Assembly (NCBI GenBank): GCA_022702545.1 | Contig: JAHRBC010000002.1 | Location: forward strand, 3,348,001 to 3,412,000 | DNA length: 64,000 bases | Direction: 5' to 3' | Source of the DNA: Phycomyces nitens | Taxonomy: Eukaryota > Mucoromycota > Mucoromycetes > Mucorales > Phycomycetaceae | Part shown: piece by piece, positions 20,960 through 32,038 of the stretch | How positions within the stretch are numbered: the stretch's first letter is position 1 | How the letters are laid out: the number at the start of each line of letters is the position of its first letter | Notes under the pieces: model-generated | Told to the model about the DNA's origin: nothing | Databases searched by the model: none | The model's input: only the letters and a program-made list of their open reading frames with translations | Made by a program: the position numbers and the translations under genes

Positions 20960-23884
20960 TTACCTTTGTGCATTAGGTCCAAGATTAAGCTCAGTTAGGA
21001 GAAGTCGCATGTCTTTACGAGGATCTTTTCCAGATCGAATTACTGGAATATCTGTAGGTACACTTTGAATGGAATCCGTATCACGGTCATTTTCATTGGC
21101 TTGTAGTTGAGCAGCTATTAAGGGGGATTAATATGCTGGTTTGTAACAAAATGAACATCTTGTTCATCTTTGGGTTAAATTTACCAAGGACCTCCTTTAG
21201 GTTCTCTACTCTGATTGACTGTTTTTCTTCAGGTTCAATTGGCTATAGTATTCATATATACATTAGCTTTAGTTAAATGATAGAATAATAAAAACATACA
21301 TCTCGACAAGGACTTTCCCAAGGCTTTTCTAGCTTTGGCTTGATTTCTTCAAAGTCTTTTGGAACACTGATTCTGAACACAGGCTCGTGGGATACTAGAA
21401 AGAAAGAAAGAAAAAGCATGAGTCGATAAGAAATATCACAATCAAATGCTTACTTAATGCTTCAGATCCCCACTCTGCACGAAGTCTTTTCTCCATATTC
21501 AAACCGTGTATATCCTCCTTGTCCTTGAGGCGTTCGTCGACCGAGATAAAATCAATGACTTTGTTTCTGTCTATGAAATGACTGACGGGTGTCTTGTTGT
21601 TCAATTCAACTTCTTCAAAGTTCATAACATTCTTATCCTCTGGTGCTTCAATCCATACCACGGTCGTGTACTCCTTTTCCACCATACGCTCTTGGCGAAT
21701 GGCATCCATACAGGTAACCAGACCTGGAATTCCATGGAACACACCGACCATTGACAAATATTCCACCAGCACTGCTGCAATGGTTCTCTGCAGATGAGGT
21801 GTTTTGATCTTTTTGTCCTGTACATATCTTTGCAATTCAAAGATGAATGGTACGGATTGAATGGTGCCACTTGCTCCAAAGCGGCGAGTAATGGTGCACA
21901 ATAGACGGTACATTGACACGGCGTCTGAAGGAGTAAGGTCTGGTACGAGCGCCCATTCCAAAAAGGCTTTGTGTAGATTGTGGATAAAGCTAGTTTCCTG
22001 TTGTGCTCTCAATGAAGAATCTGGAAGAGCTTCTTTCGAGTCATTTCTAGTCAGATCAGTGGACAGGAATCTGGTCATTGTGCTTGCAAATGCCAATCGT
22101 GTGCCTGGCACCTTGTCTGACAAAAGACCAAGGGCAGGTATCCATGTATCGAACGAGACTTCGTCTGTACTCTTGCACAATAATCTATCCAGACAAACAA
22201 GGGCCACTCGTCTATAGGTCTCCAACGGCATTCCATTGACGGTGTCCAGAGTAGTACTGACTCGTAGTTTTGAGATAATATATCCCACCATGTCTTTTTG
22301 TTGGTTCTGGTAGTAAGTGTGAGAGGCCAAACCACCGACGCAATGCACAAGGCTACGGTGGATTGTAAATTCGTAAATTCCCTGCGTATCCGTCTTTTCG
22401 GGCTTGTGCTCACGGAATCCGTGGGACCGGATGGACTGAATGAGAACGCCAAAGATAGCATTGAGGACTTCTAGTACCGAGATTCCTACCAGTCCAAGAG
22501 GGTCGCTCAGAACAACGTCTAGGATAGCAGCAAGCGATGCGTCTTTGTATCTTGCTGCCTTTGGTGTTTCAAGCTGTTGAAGGACTTCGGACACTAAAAG
22601 ATAGCGATGCTGTGGCTAAGACAATGATGATGATTATGATGATGATGTGAGATTGCCATTATTCGCCAGGATTCACTTTTTTTTTTGTTAATAATAATAA
22701 AAAAAACTGGCTTTTACCTGTAGAGAGTTTAGGATGAAATCCATCAAAGACACTGCGAATTGGCGTGGCCACCACATATCATTTGCGTCCAAAAATCTGT
22801 TTGACACAATTGGTTAAATGAACAATTATATCAATTGCCTCACCTAAAGACTGGTGCAAGAGAAAGACGTATTGCTGGCCCATTTGGCTTGTTGTAGAAC
22901 ATTGAAAGGGTCTGTGCAGCAAGACGTTCGATAATATGCTGATTTAACTCAATATCTTTGGCTGAGCGACGAATATCAACTGAGCCCTCTTCTTGTACGA
23001 GATCTTTGATAGGTTCGGTGGAGGTTGAAAGGCATGTGAGGAGTGGTGGAATGATGAGATCAAGCTGGACATTCATATCAGAGACATGTAGTGCATTTGA
23101 TGTAACACAAGCCTGAAGAGCACGATATCCAGTGTATCTCATCCTAAAGTAATGGTAACCCATCATTTATTTATAAGCCACGACACTATCAGCTGGTTTG
23201 AATAAAATCACCTCAATACCACGGAATCGTCTGCATTTGTATAATTGCAAAATGCAGCAAAGTTGCCGATGAGGGCTTCAAAATCGGTGGTGAAATCCTG
23301 GTCTACACCAAGGGTTGTGCCGTCATGGTAATCACAAAAGACAATAAACTAAAGAGGATACCAAAGAACAATTGGCCTGGTTTAGACTATATAAGCATTG
23401 GAGTTCAATTATGGTGTTACCGTTTCGCATGTAAGGTCGATAAGGTCGATATCTCGCGTGTTGAGTATCATGGTGAGTATGGCTATTATATATTTAGAGA
23501 ACAGGTTGAGGTCGCTGTGGCATTCTTGAATGAGAGCCTTGAGAATATCGAGGGATACTTGGTTATTTCTGGTACAAGGATCTTTTGTTTTAGTTGACTA
23601 AGCAAAAAGAAGGGGGAAAGGGGGCCTTGAAGACCTTTTATTATGATCATTATAGCTAAAGCTTACTGTCGTCTACCCTTGCGAATGTCTCGTTCGACCT
23701 TGCGTTCAAGATAGCTTCCGACCTTTGTCAGCTTGACAGGCCTGTTTGAGGCATAGAATAAGAGGTAGCTGAGTTCAGAGGATCGAGGGCCTTTTTCGCC
23801 TTCTCGGTCAGGGTAGCATTGGTTGATAAGATTGGCATGCTTAATGTAATGTACACAAAGCATTGAGCCTAGACAGTCTGCCAT
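20960..23884 (-). CDS. EFR3: EFR3, plasma-membrane scaffold of PI4-kinase STT4
   Basis: The start at 23884 gives MADCLGSMLCVHYIKHANLI; then NQCYP, SSELSYLLFYASNRPVKLTK and VGSYLERKVERDI, the conserved EFR3 N-terminal block (23884-23667). The second exon begins at 23568 with NNQVSLDILKALIQECHSDL. Later exons carry Armadillo-like helices (YTGYRALQACVTSNALHV; FLDANDMWWPRQFAVSLMDF) and a long exon around 22595-21400, with ISLISVDERL-type charged segments near its end. The tail ends MRLLLTELNLGPNAQR, stop 20962-20960. Family knowledge: Efr3 is palmitoylated at an N-terminal Cys cluster and anchors Ypp1/Stt4 (PI4KIIIalpha) at the plasma membrane; Cys4 and Cys9 here could serve, an inference. Upstream in-frame Met codons in the leader were rejected because MADC begins the conserved part. 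Confidence 0.92.
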
Positions 23885-26448
23885 GGTTAATGAATGTATG
23901 GAAAATGCGCGAGTAAATGAGTGTCTGATAGAAAGAGGGTTGTTTTTGTTGTCTAAAAATGAATTCACAAAAGAGAGAACAACGGCAAGTGCATGGTGAA
24001 GAGAGGAGGTAAAGGCCGGGATAAAGATAAATTTCCACACTTTCTAATTGCCTGTTTCGGCCATGGAATAGCCGATCTTTCACATCCTTCCATCGCAAAT
24101 AATGGAGCTGTTTATCCAGGAAATTGCGTCCAAAACTGTCTTTCTTCCGTGTGGTGGCCAATCAGATCCTTATCCTCTTTCTTGACCGTCAATTTTATTT
24201 AAGATCGGAGATTAAAAATGGTCTAAATGATTTTACTTTGCGCCAAGTTGAGTTAATTTACGGACTTTTCTTTTTTTTATTTTTATTTCTTTTTTTTGGT
24301 ATCTTCTTTTTATGTAGTCCTTTTGCGTAACTGCTTTAAAACGGGGGGGCTGTGTAGAATGCTCATCCAAAACATATGCTGCATTACAAAAGCCAATGTT
24401 ACTATAGTGACATGGGATTACCAAATAGTAGGCTGTGGCTGGCAATATAGCTGGAGAATGGCTATCCAACAAACCAGCTCAACAAAAATAAAATAGCATG
24501 TACGACTAGAAAACAGATTACTGTCCAACCCAAAGACAAGAACATGTCAATTAGCTTTAAAGGGACTATGGGTCTAAATAATAAAAAGACATATGAAAAG
24601 TAAAGGATAATGTCGCTAAAAAGTCCAATCTAAACAAAATAGGCTATAGGGCCAAGATTTATAAAAAGTGCTAGCATAACAGTAAAGAAAGCTCTGAGGA
24701 CATGCATTAATTAAGCCAGAGTTGGCTGCAACACTCTTGTATGCTATTAACCAAAAAAAAATCTGCTAGATTATGTAGGTATGGACCGTGCACCACAGGA
24801 AAAACTATAGGTACGATGGTTTTCATCTACAAGTCAGGCTATATGTATATCAAGTATTTGCAATCATACAGATTTATAAATGATTTCTTGTGATTATTAC
24901 AGAGTATTTACATTTCAAATTTTATTTTATTTTATTGGATTTGATATCTGCAGGTAAAAGGTACAGAAATTTTAATGGCAAACCACAAATGCCAAAAATA
25001 TGGGTTGCAAGGATAATTATAAAGATTGTCTTGGACAGGTTGAACCGGTTTTTATTTCCTTTCAAGATATTTGCAGGTTATTTTGAAAGAGATTGTGTCA
25101 CTTTTTTCTTTATTTTATTGTATATTTAAGAATGAATGTCTTATATCCATCTTTTTTACTTCTCCCTAGTGATGAAGCCAAGGATGTAAGATGTCAAATA
25201 TTAAATAAATAAATTTAACCTTTTTAAATAGCCACAAGGATTATGCAGCATTTCAGTAGAATACAAAATTATTTGTATCAAACAAAGATCCTGAATATAT
25301 CTCTTTATCTATATGAATATTCAAAATGGCTCAAAAATGATCATTCTTTAATTGCCCTATAAATATACTACTATGGGAAAGAAGGTGTGTGTGTGTGTGT
25401 TTTGGTCTATGATAGCGAAAACTTATGTTTTTTTTTAATTGAAACAACAAACAAGTTAAATCCCAAAATTTATGAATTGTCATCAATGACATTCCAACCA
25501 CAAACGACAGAGATAAAGTAGTCTAAAGTCGAAAGAAATGGTAGTTATTCTACCGTTCTTTACACATCTACCGCTCTTTCCCAAGTAGTGTATCTCCATT
25601 ATCCTGACACACCCCCCCCCCCCCTGTCTTGCCAAATATTTTACCTACAATCGCAACCGACAAAATACAGCATTCTTGATTTTTTTCGAATGCATTTCCT
25701 CTGAGCAAGTACCTGCCGGCAAGGAAAGATATGTATATAAAAATTGGGCCCAAGAGGGGCTGTTTGATACGCCAAAAAAATACATCCCCAGTATCAGCTA
25801 TTACTCTACAAGTAGAAAAAGTGACAGATTGGCTATCCAAGGATGAGTGCTTTTTCCTTACAACTAATACATGTAGTGCTGGTGTGCAAACAAGATCCAG
25901 AACATTATTGGTACTTGGGAATGAGATTCAAGGTATTTATTGACGTGGTAGTTCCAAAGGAACAAAACTATAGGATGTACTGAATGTCTCTTTTTCTTTC
26001 ATAGACAATGCACTGCGAAATGCGTTCAATCCCCAATTATATCAACAGAATGTGCGCAACTTTACCTGTTGGATTATGTTGGATATGCTCATAAACCAAG
26101 ACCCAACAAAAAATTCCAAACCAGAGCAGTACTTTTACAAAAAAAAATGGTGAAAAATACTTGTCGACTCGCTTGGTGGCTCTTTATTATGCTAGCCTCT
26201 CCAGTAACCCAGTCAATCTTGGAGAATTTGTCAAGTATATATATATATATATATAATGACACTCATGTCTTTATACATTAGGTATTAAGCATTAAGCTCT
26301 TGGTTATTATTATTTTGGTTGTTAAATGCGCTGATGTAAAATGTATAGGTCTCATAACCTTTTCTTGTTGATATATCTTCTAAAGCATTGAGCAGAATGA
26401 GAAACAACCCCTTTGAAGCCACTTGAGTATAAACTATTGCATACCTCA
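23885..26448. other. Intergenic region inside the inverted-repeat interior
   Basis: About 2.6 kb with only short frames. Notable are a GT run (25386-25400), a run of 13 C (25612-25624) and a TA run (26236-26257). The plus frame 25731-25943 has moderately protein-like composition but no family resemblance. I see no supportable gene. Confidence 0.5.
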
Positions 26449-26900
26449 CTAATTCTTGTCATTAGCGTTTCTTTTTCCTAAAAACTTATTTTGTTTAACT
26501 TTACTCTTGAAAACTGACCAAAACTGCTCAATTGGATTCAATTCAGGAAAATACGGGAGATATGCATATCGGTATCCTCGAGAGTGAATATACTTTCCCG
26601 TGTCAGTTGAACTATAGATAGGACCATTGTCCATAAGATAATGTCTTATCACTTATGCTATAACCATCAGTTCCACTAAGCTTTCTCTTTTTGATACGCT
26701 TTGAAACTCTTATAACATTAATTAGATTGGTAGCAGACATTGCACCCAAAATAGATGTTCCTTTCTTTGGCCATGCCATACCTCTCTTCAAATTAATATG
26801 AAAAGCTGATTCATCAAGAAAGACACACTTGTGCTTGACCCATCTTTGGACAGCACGAACATAAATACCTAATTGTAATGATGGATTTATAAATTTGCTT
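26449..26900 (-). mobile_element. Truncated Tc1/mariner-type (IS630 superfamily) DDE transposase relic
   Basis: The minus strand reads LGIYVRAVQRWVKHKCVFLD then ESAFHINLKRGMAWPKKGTS, giving the first catalytic Asp in FLDES. After internal loss and a frame change it continues with MDNGPIY (second Asp) and YFPELNPIEQFWSVFKSKVK (the Glu of the DDE triad), ending at a stop at 26449. The stretch between first and second Asp is shortened and shifted, and the N-terminal DNA-binding half is absent, so it cannot be active. No terminal inverted repeats were recognised. It sits just beyond the 3' end of paralogue C. Confidence 0.85.
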
Positions 26901-27143
26901 ATAGGTATTTTTTTCCTCTAGAATAAAATTTAATGCAAGCGGCTATACCTATCAAAATATATGATGAGATTCTGAAATAAAATATAGTGCCAAATTCAAG
27001 ATTTATTCAATAACTCACGAATCCCCATAATCAAATATGATGCTAATTATAAGTACCCTTATTATATAAGAAGCCTTTTAATAGTCTCTTATATATATAT
27101 TTAGCTCGTGTTCCATTACTTCCTCGTTGTAAGTATCCCTTTT

Positions 27144-27898
27144 TTAGAATACCATGTAATACAGGGTGGAAACCAGAAGAACTGTACGGATAAACTTCGG
27201 GTAACTTGTACTGATTGTGCCAGATGAAATAACAAAGCTGTCAATGTCGCCATTACCGGTGTGCAAATTAGAGCAGCTTGACCTTGGCGAAGAATTACCC
27301 TTGAACAAATAGTTTACGATAATCGAACTTTCGGCGATAGAGTTAATATCATTTTCCTTGATATTGGTTTTATTTGTCGTTCCTGAATGAATAAGAGTAC
27401 GTTTGTCCATTGAGGTATTGCTAACAGATAGTCCTTTTAAAAAACAATGATTAAATATTTTTGACTTGCCACTATTATAGCCATCTTACAAAACTTACCA
27501 GTAACTGAAAATTTAGAATGACAAGGACCGTTTTCCTTTAGTCCAAGAGTACACACTCCTGGTACAATGTCATCAATGCATCCGCCTTGAAAACGACTGC
27601 TGCATGCATCATTATCATTAGGGGAAATATGATCAAGCCCAACAGACCATGAGATACAAGCTCCATCAGAACTTAACCCCTCGGCATAGACATCGTATTG
27701 CATCTCTTCTCCTTTCTGCGAAAATAGGAAAAATAGATGTCTATCTGGGCCGATCTTTACTACAGACATAAGAGAGCGGTTTTCTACATTGGCTGTAGGG
27801 TCCAAGGTACGAGGTTGTATGGCAGCATGCTTAATGTGTGATGAGCCATGAATTCCTTGGACAAGTAGTAAGCCGAGGAGCAATGCAATTTGTTTCAT
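27144..27898 (-). CDS. Secreted, probably GPI-anchored SOD-like protein, paralogue C
   Basis: Two exons (27898-27499, 27433-27144) encode 229 residues. The first about 20 codons (MKQIALLLGLLLVQGIHGS) lie in the right inverted arm and match paralogue B almost exactly; the mature protein is strongly diverged. It keeps HLFFLFSQKGEEMQYDVYAE, GACISWSVGLDH, a Cys-rich middle (CSSRFQGGC, CTLGLKENGPC) and SSIIVNYLFKGNSSPRSSC, paralleling the SOD-like core of A and B. The hydrophobic end FIRTVLLVSTLYYMVF fits GPI attachment. The 65-nt intron is at the same place and phase as in A and B but contains a stop if retained. Ligand histidines of Cu/Zn SOD are not seen. Function is unknown. Confidence 0.82.
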
Positions 27899-29357
27899 AG
27901 TACTAATAATTCTTATATAATATGAATACGCTCTTTTTTTTGGTACAAGAGTTATTTTATATTGATTCTGTTTTACATTCTTCCTCAGAGTTCATTTTAG
28001 CAATATACTTGTAGTCGCATACTTTTAATCGAGACAACTATATAGAAATGTTATCTAGACAACACATGGTATTGTGATTCTCTAAAAGCGTACATTAATC
28101 GTTTGGCAGGCCTAATTTTAACCCTTTACAAAAGGGCCCTCCATTTGAATTGAATACCTTATACGAAAAGCCTTTGTTTTTTTTTTCGTTTATAAAGGAT
28201 AATAATTCAAACAATAGAACAATAAATTATGGGGTGTATATTATGCTTATAAAATATTCTATAATAAAGGAAACGGGTTAAATTTTTGATATTACTTTTG
28301 ATCCTCATACCGGTCTTGGTACAGTCAAGAAACGATGATACGTTTTTAACTTTTTATAACCATAAACCATAATCAATACCAAATATTTAAATGTATAGCT
28401 ACTCTGTATACTTTTTAATAAAAGTCTCGATATAAAAAAAAATCAAGTTTATCCAATTTACAAAGAGTTTATCATTATTTATCCAGTAATTAGAATACAA
28501 TTCTAATAAATAGACTTACAATCACCCATAATTATTTTAAAGACTTTGTTAGATTGAAGATATAAAAAAAGAGAATGAAATATCCAAGCGGATAGACTAT
28601 ACCTTGTGGTGTGCTCATTGTATTATGGGTACATTCAATTTTCTATAGTAACTAGCATATTCACAAGTAATGCTATTATAGAATCATTACAAACGCTTTT
28701 GATTACAAAGATAACATATGTTGGATATAGACGATTATGATGTGTTGAAAACAAAAGACTCTTTAACACTAACTTTTATTATGCTCATAATCAAACAATG
28801 GCTCTAATAACATTGGAAATATATTCAAGTAATCTATTGTCCATAGTAGATAATTCAGGGTCCAGAAAAAATATTTCTAATATAGCACTATATGTTTTTA
28901 CTGGTGCTCATGTCAGAATTATTTGGTGTCTAATCCAAAACGTTCAAGCCAACGACTTTACATATTCCTGACATTGCTGCCTTGTTATATATGCCTTTTT
29001 CTTCATTTTTGTAAAAATTCCTACCATGTTTAATATTAGAAAGATTGTTGCAAGATGGTAAGAAGTAACCTTTTTAAAATGTGTACATACTTTTCTTGAT
29101 ATTCCTGCTGTTATCCAATAAAGAAAATGGTCCAGCCTGTTTTTAGCCAGATGAAACTCCCAGACTATAAAGAAAACGTTTATGTCGGTGCACTTTTAGA
29201 TCAAGGTAGCCATAGGAATACTTTTTTATTAAGCTTATCTCAAGAATTATTATATCAATTCTTCTTAGAGAGAGTAAGTTTGGACTTATCACTTTAGATC
29301 ACACTTGCTCATTGCTGATCCCAAGTCTTTACAGTGTCATAAACAGCACATCGCTTA
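27840..29357. repeat. Right arm of the 1.5 kb inverted repeat
   Basis: Reverse complement of 15716-17234, of almost the same length. It begins inside codon 20 of paralogue C and ends at CAGCACATCGCTTA, beyond which flanks differ from the left side. Long spans checked (for example 28880-29100 against 15980-16190) are identical. Such high identity in non-coding DNA implies recent duplication or continuing gene conversion. Confidence 0.95.
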
Positions 29358-29927
29358 TAAATGCTTTATGTAATACAAAGGCAAGTGGATAATCGTTTCC
29401 AACCCCCTAGGCTTGTTTTGTATGGCCGTAAAAATCCCATTAGCTTCAAGAAAACTAGATTATAAACTCACGTATTTTTATTAAATTTACCTGTATACAA
29501 TTATTCAATAAACCATCACAATGTTCTTCTTGAATTTGCTTGATGGCTATAGCATGTTTAGTCAACTGGACTTGTAACTAGTCAAATTGCAGCATTCTCC
29601 TTTTTTTTTGCCAAAACAAAAAAAGTCAAGTGAGACCATATCAATATATGAAATATAACCAAGTATTAGCCTGCGAATCTTGGATCAAAAAGACCAGCAA
29701 TGAAAAAAAAACAACAACGACTAATTGTTGCGCAAACAGTGACAGAGTCTGCAATGTTAGTTTTACAAGGCAATGCAACTTCATCCAGGGCACATTGTAC
29801 AACTCTAGTCAAACTCAGCCACGAGAACTTGAGGGGGTGAATTTGTTAAGAGTATATAGTTTTAACCCAAAGAGCGACAAGTCCCTTGATTCTTTAAAGA
29901 GCTTCAGTATCTTTCTAGTCTTTCAAG
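29358..29927. other. Dynamitin 5' flank
   Basis: Spacer between the right arm and the dynamitin start. The plus frame 29630-29938 runs through it but begins at a non-ATG codon and has no coding character. Confidence 0.5.
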
Positions 29928-31697
29928 ATGACTTCTAAATACTCTGCCTTGCCAGATATTGTAAATCCTTCATCTCATAATCATCACCCAAATTGGCTTC
30001 TAATTAGAAAATAATCCTAGGACGACCAACCGGATGTCTACGAGACCCCAGATGTTTCTGAAGAAGCTCCTGCAATGTCATTTGATGATCAGGTGCGTTT
30101 TTTTTTAAAAAAAAAAACAATACGTCTGATTACAATCTAGAGATTGTTGACATTCATCTATTGAATTGTAGACAAGCGATTATGAAAACGAAAATGTAGT
30201 CCGATCACGCGTGTCAGTCAAGGATGCAAGTGCCAGATTTACCAATAGTGTGGTTATCTCGGATGACACAGGTTTGATTGGAAACCAACCAAGATGATGA
30301 CACTTACATTTTTTTTCTCGACATAGATTTTTCTGATAGACTGACTCGAAGAAAAAAGGCAATGTATCGTACTTACATTCGCCGTCCACCAGCTCTCGAG
30401 ACAGACGAATATGAACTTCTTCCCAAAGATCTGGCTTTAGAAGAAACCCCCCTCCAGAAATTGCGACGTCTCATGTTTGAGGTTCAGGAATTGAATGAAC
30501 TAGTAGAGAAAAAGGTCGATATGATTAGATTATAACAAGATCCAAAAAGGGCTTTGACATTGGGAAATTTTGCATTGACATGTTTATCTCAATAATAATT
30601 CCCTAGGAGAATACACCTGCCGAAACAAAAGAGACGGCAACACAGGATGACCTCTTGTCCCAAATCTCGTATCTGCAATCTGATTTGACTAGACTCAACC
30701 AAAGCTTTGGCAATACCGATACAGAGGATAGTCCGAGCACCTATGGAAAACGTATCGATGAAGCCAAAAATCTCATTAAGCAACTCGAGGCATACAAGAG
30801 CTTGCCATTAAAAAACAAAGAGTCTGATGAGACTGAGGATACAGTTGTAGTAGAGAAGAATGCCAAGGGAGACGTAAGGGAGCATGCATTGCTGAATTAT
30901 TATTGATCTTGAGAATTAGCTGGTTACATATGAGCTTTTTTATACTCCCGAGACTGCCAAGATGCAAAAGCAAAGCCAAGTGTCCGAGATTGACGAGCGA
31001 ATCGCAAAGATTGAAAAGCTCGTTGGCACAAGTGCAGGTCAAGGTCCAGAAGACATGGTGAGATTTCTCACTATATATTAAAATATGATAATAATGCCTT
31101 GCATTGTTAGCCTTCTGGTCTTGCTTCTACGACCTTGATCAACTCAATGGCCAAGTTGGAGCAGCAGATCACTATTCTTGCCCAACCTAGACAACTTGAG
31201 ATAGTTGCCAGAAGAATCAAAGTACTCAACAGTGAGCTTGATCGACTTAATGAGCTAAAGTCTGGACGTAAAGAAAATACAAATCCTCTCAGCTTTAGCC
31301 TACACCCCACATCCGCAGCTCCCACTGGTGTCCAGCCGGCTACAGGCTCAGCCGAGGGACAGAACAAAGAGGCCCCCGGGGGTCTGTCTAATGAAGCAGA
31401 GGAAAAGGTGATGGTTGTGATGTATCCACAAGTGCACAACTATAACTATATACAACTAGGTCAATAATCTGTTTGCCACCATGGAGAAAATCGATCCTCT
31501 TTTGAATCTGACTCCAGCCTTGTTGACACGCCTTAAGGCTCTTCAAGGTCTGCACACTGAAGCATCTACATTTGGTCGCTCAGTCAAGGTGATTTCAGAT
31601 GAGCAGAGCCAAATGACTCTGGAACTCAAGAGTCTTACTGCAACATGCGACACGGTAAGATGCAGGATAACAGTTCCTAGTTCTGGCCCAATTAATC

Positions 31698-31730
<33 letters not shown>

Positions 31731-31850
31731 TTTCAGCTTAACCAAAGTTTGGCCGCAAATGAGGCTTCTATCAATAACAACATAAAGGTTATCGATGACA
31801 GAATGACAGAGTTGGTACAGCGTGTGGCAGCTTTAAGTGGAGCGTCTTAG
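29928..31850 (+). CDS. Dynactin subunit 2 (dynamitin, p50)
   Basis: A multi-exon gene starting MTSKYSALPDI, spliced to DDQPDVYETPDVSEEAPAMS, equivalent to the KYADLPGI...EPDVYET start of animal p50. Then come FSDRLTRRKKAMYRTYIR, TDEYELLPKDLALEETPLQK, RRLMFEVQELNELVEKK and long coiled-coil segments (LISQISYLQSDLTRLNQS-like, TTLINSMAKLEQQITILAQ-like, NLFATMEKIDPLLNLTPAL), ending VQRVAALSGAS. Family knowledge: four p50 copies with p24 form the dynactin shoulder that links the Arp1 filament to p150Glued for dynein transport. The final intron (about 31654-31736) has a CT microsatellite (31701-31728) as its polypyrimidine tract. Confidence 0.9.
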
Positions 31851-32038
31851 GGATGCATATATATCTTGGTAATAAAACACCATTTGAAAATATCTTTATT
31901 AAAAAAAATTGATTGGAAAAGCCATGATACATTGGTATAGCAGGTGTAAAATGTATTCTATTTGGCTACACGAATTATGACAATAATTAAGATGAGAATG
32001 GGAGTGAGAACAAGAGTTTTTTTTTAAAAATAAAAAAA
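31851..32038. other. Convergent 3' flank of dynamitin and PMT2
   Basis: Less than 200 bp between two stops on opposite strands, AT-rich, with an AATAAAA-type element after dynamitin. Both transcripts probably end here. Confidence 0.5.

Noticed and set aside
24233..24472. Short frames downstream of EFR3
   Set aside because: AT-biased, no conserved motifs and shadowed on both strands.
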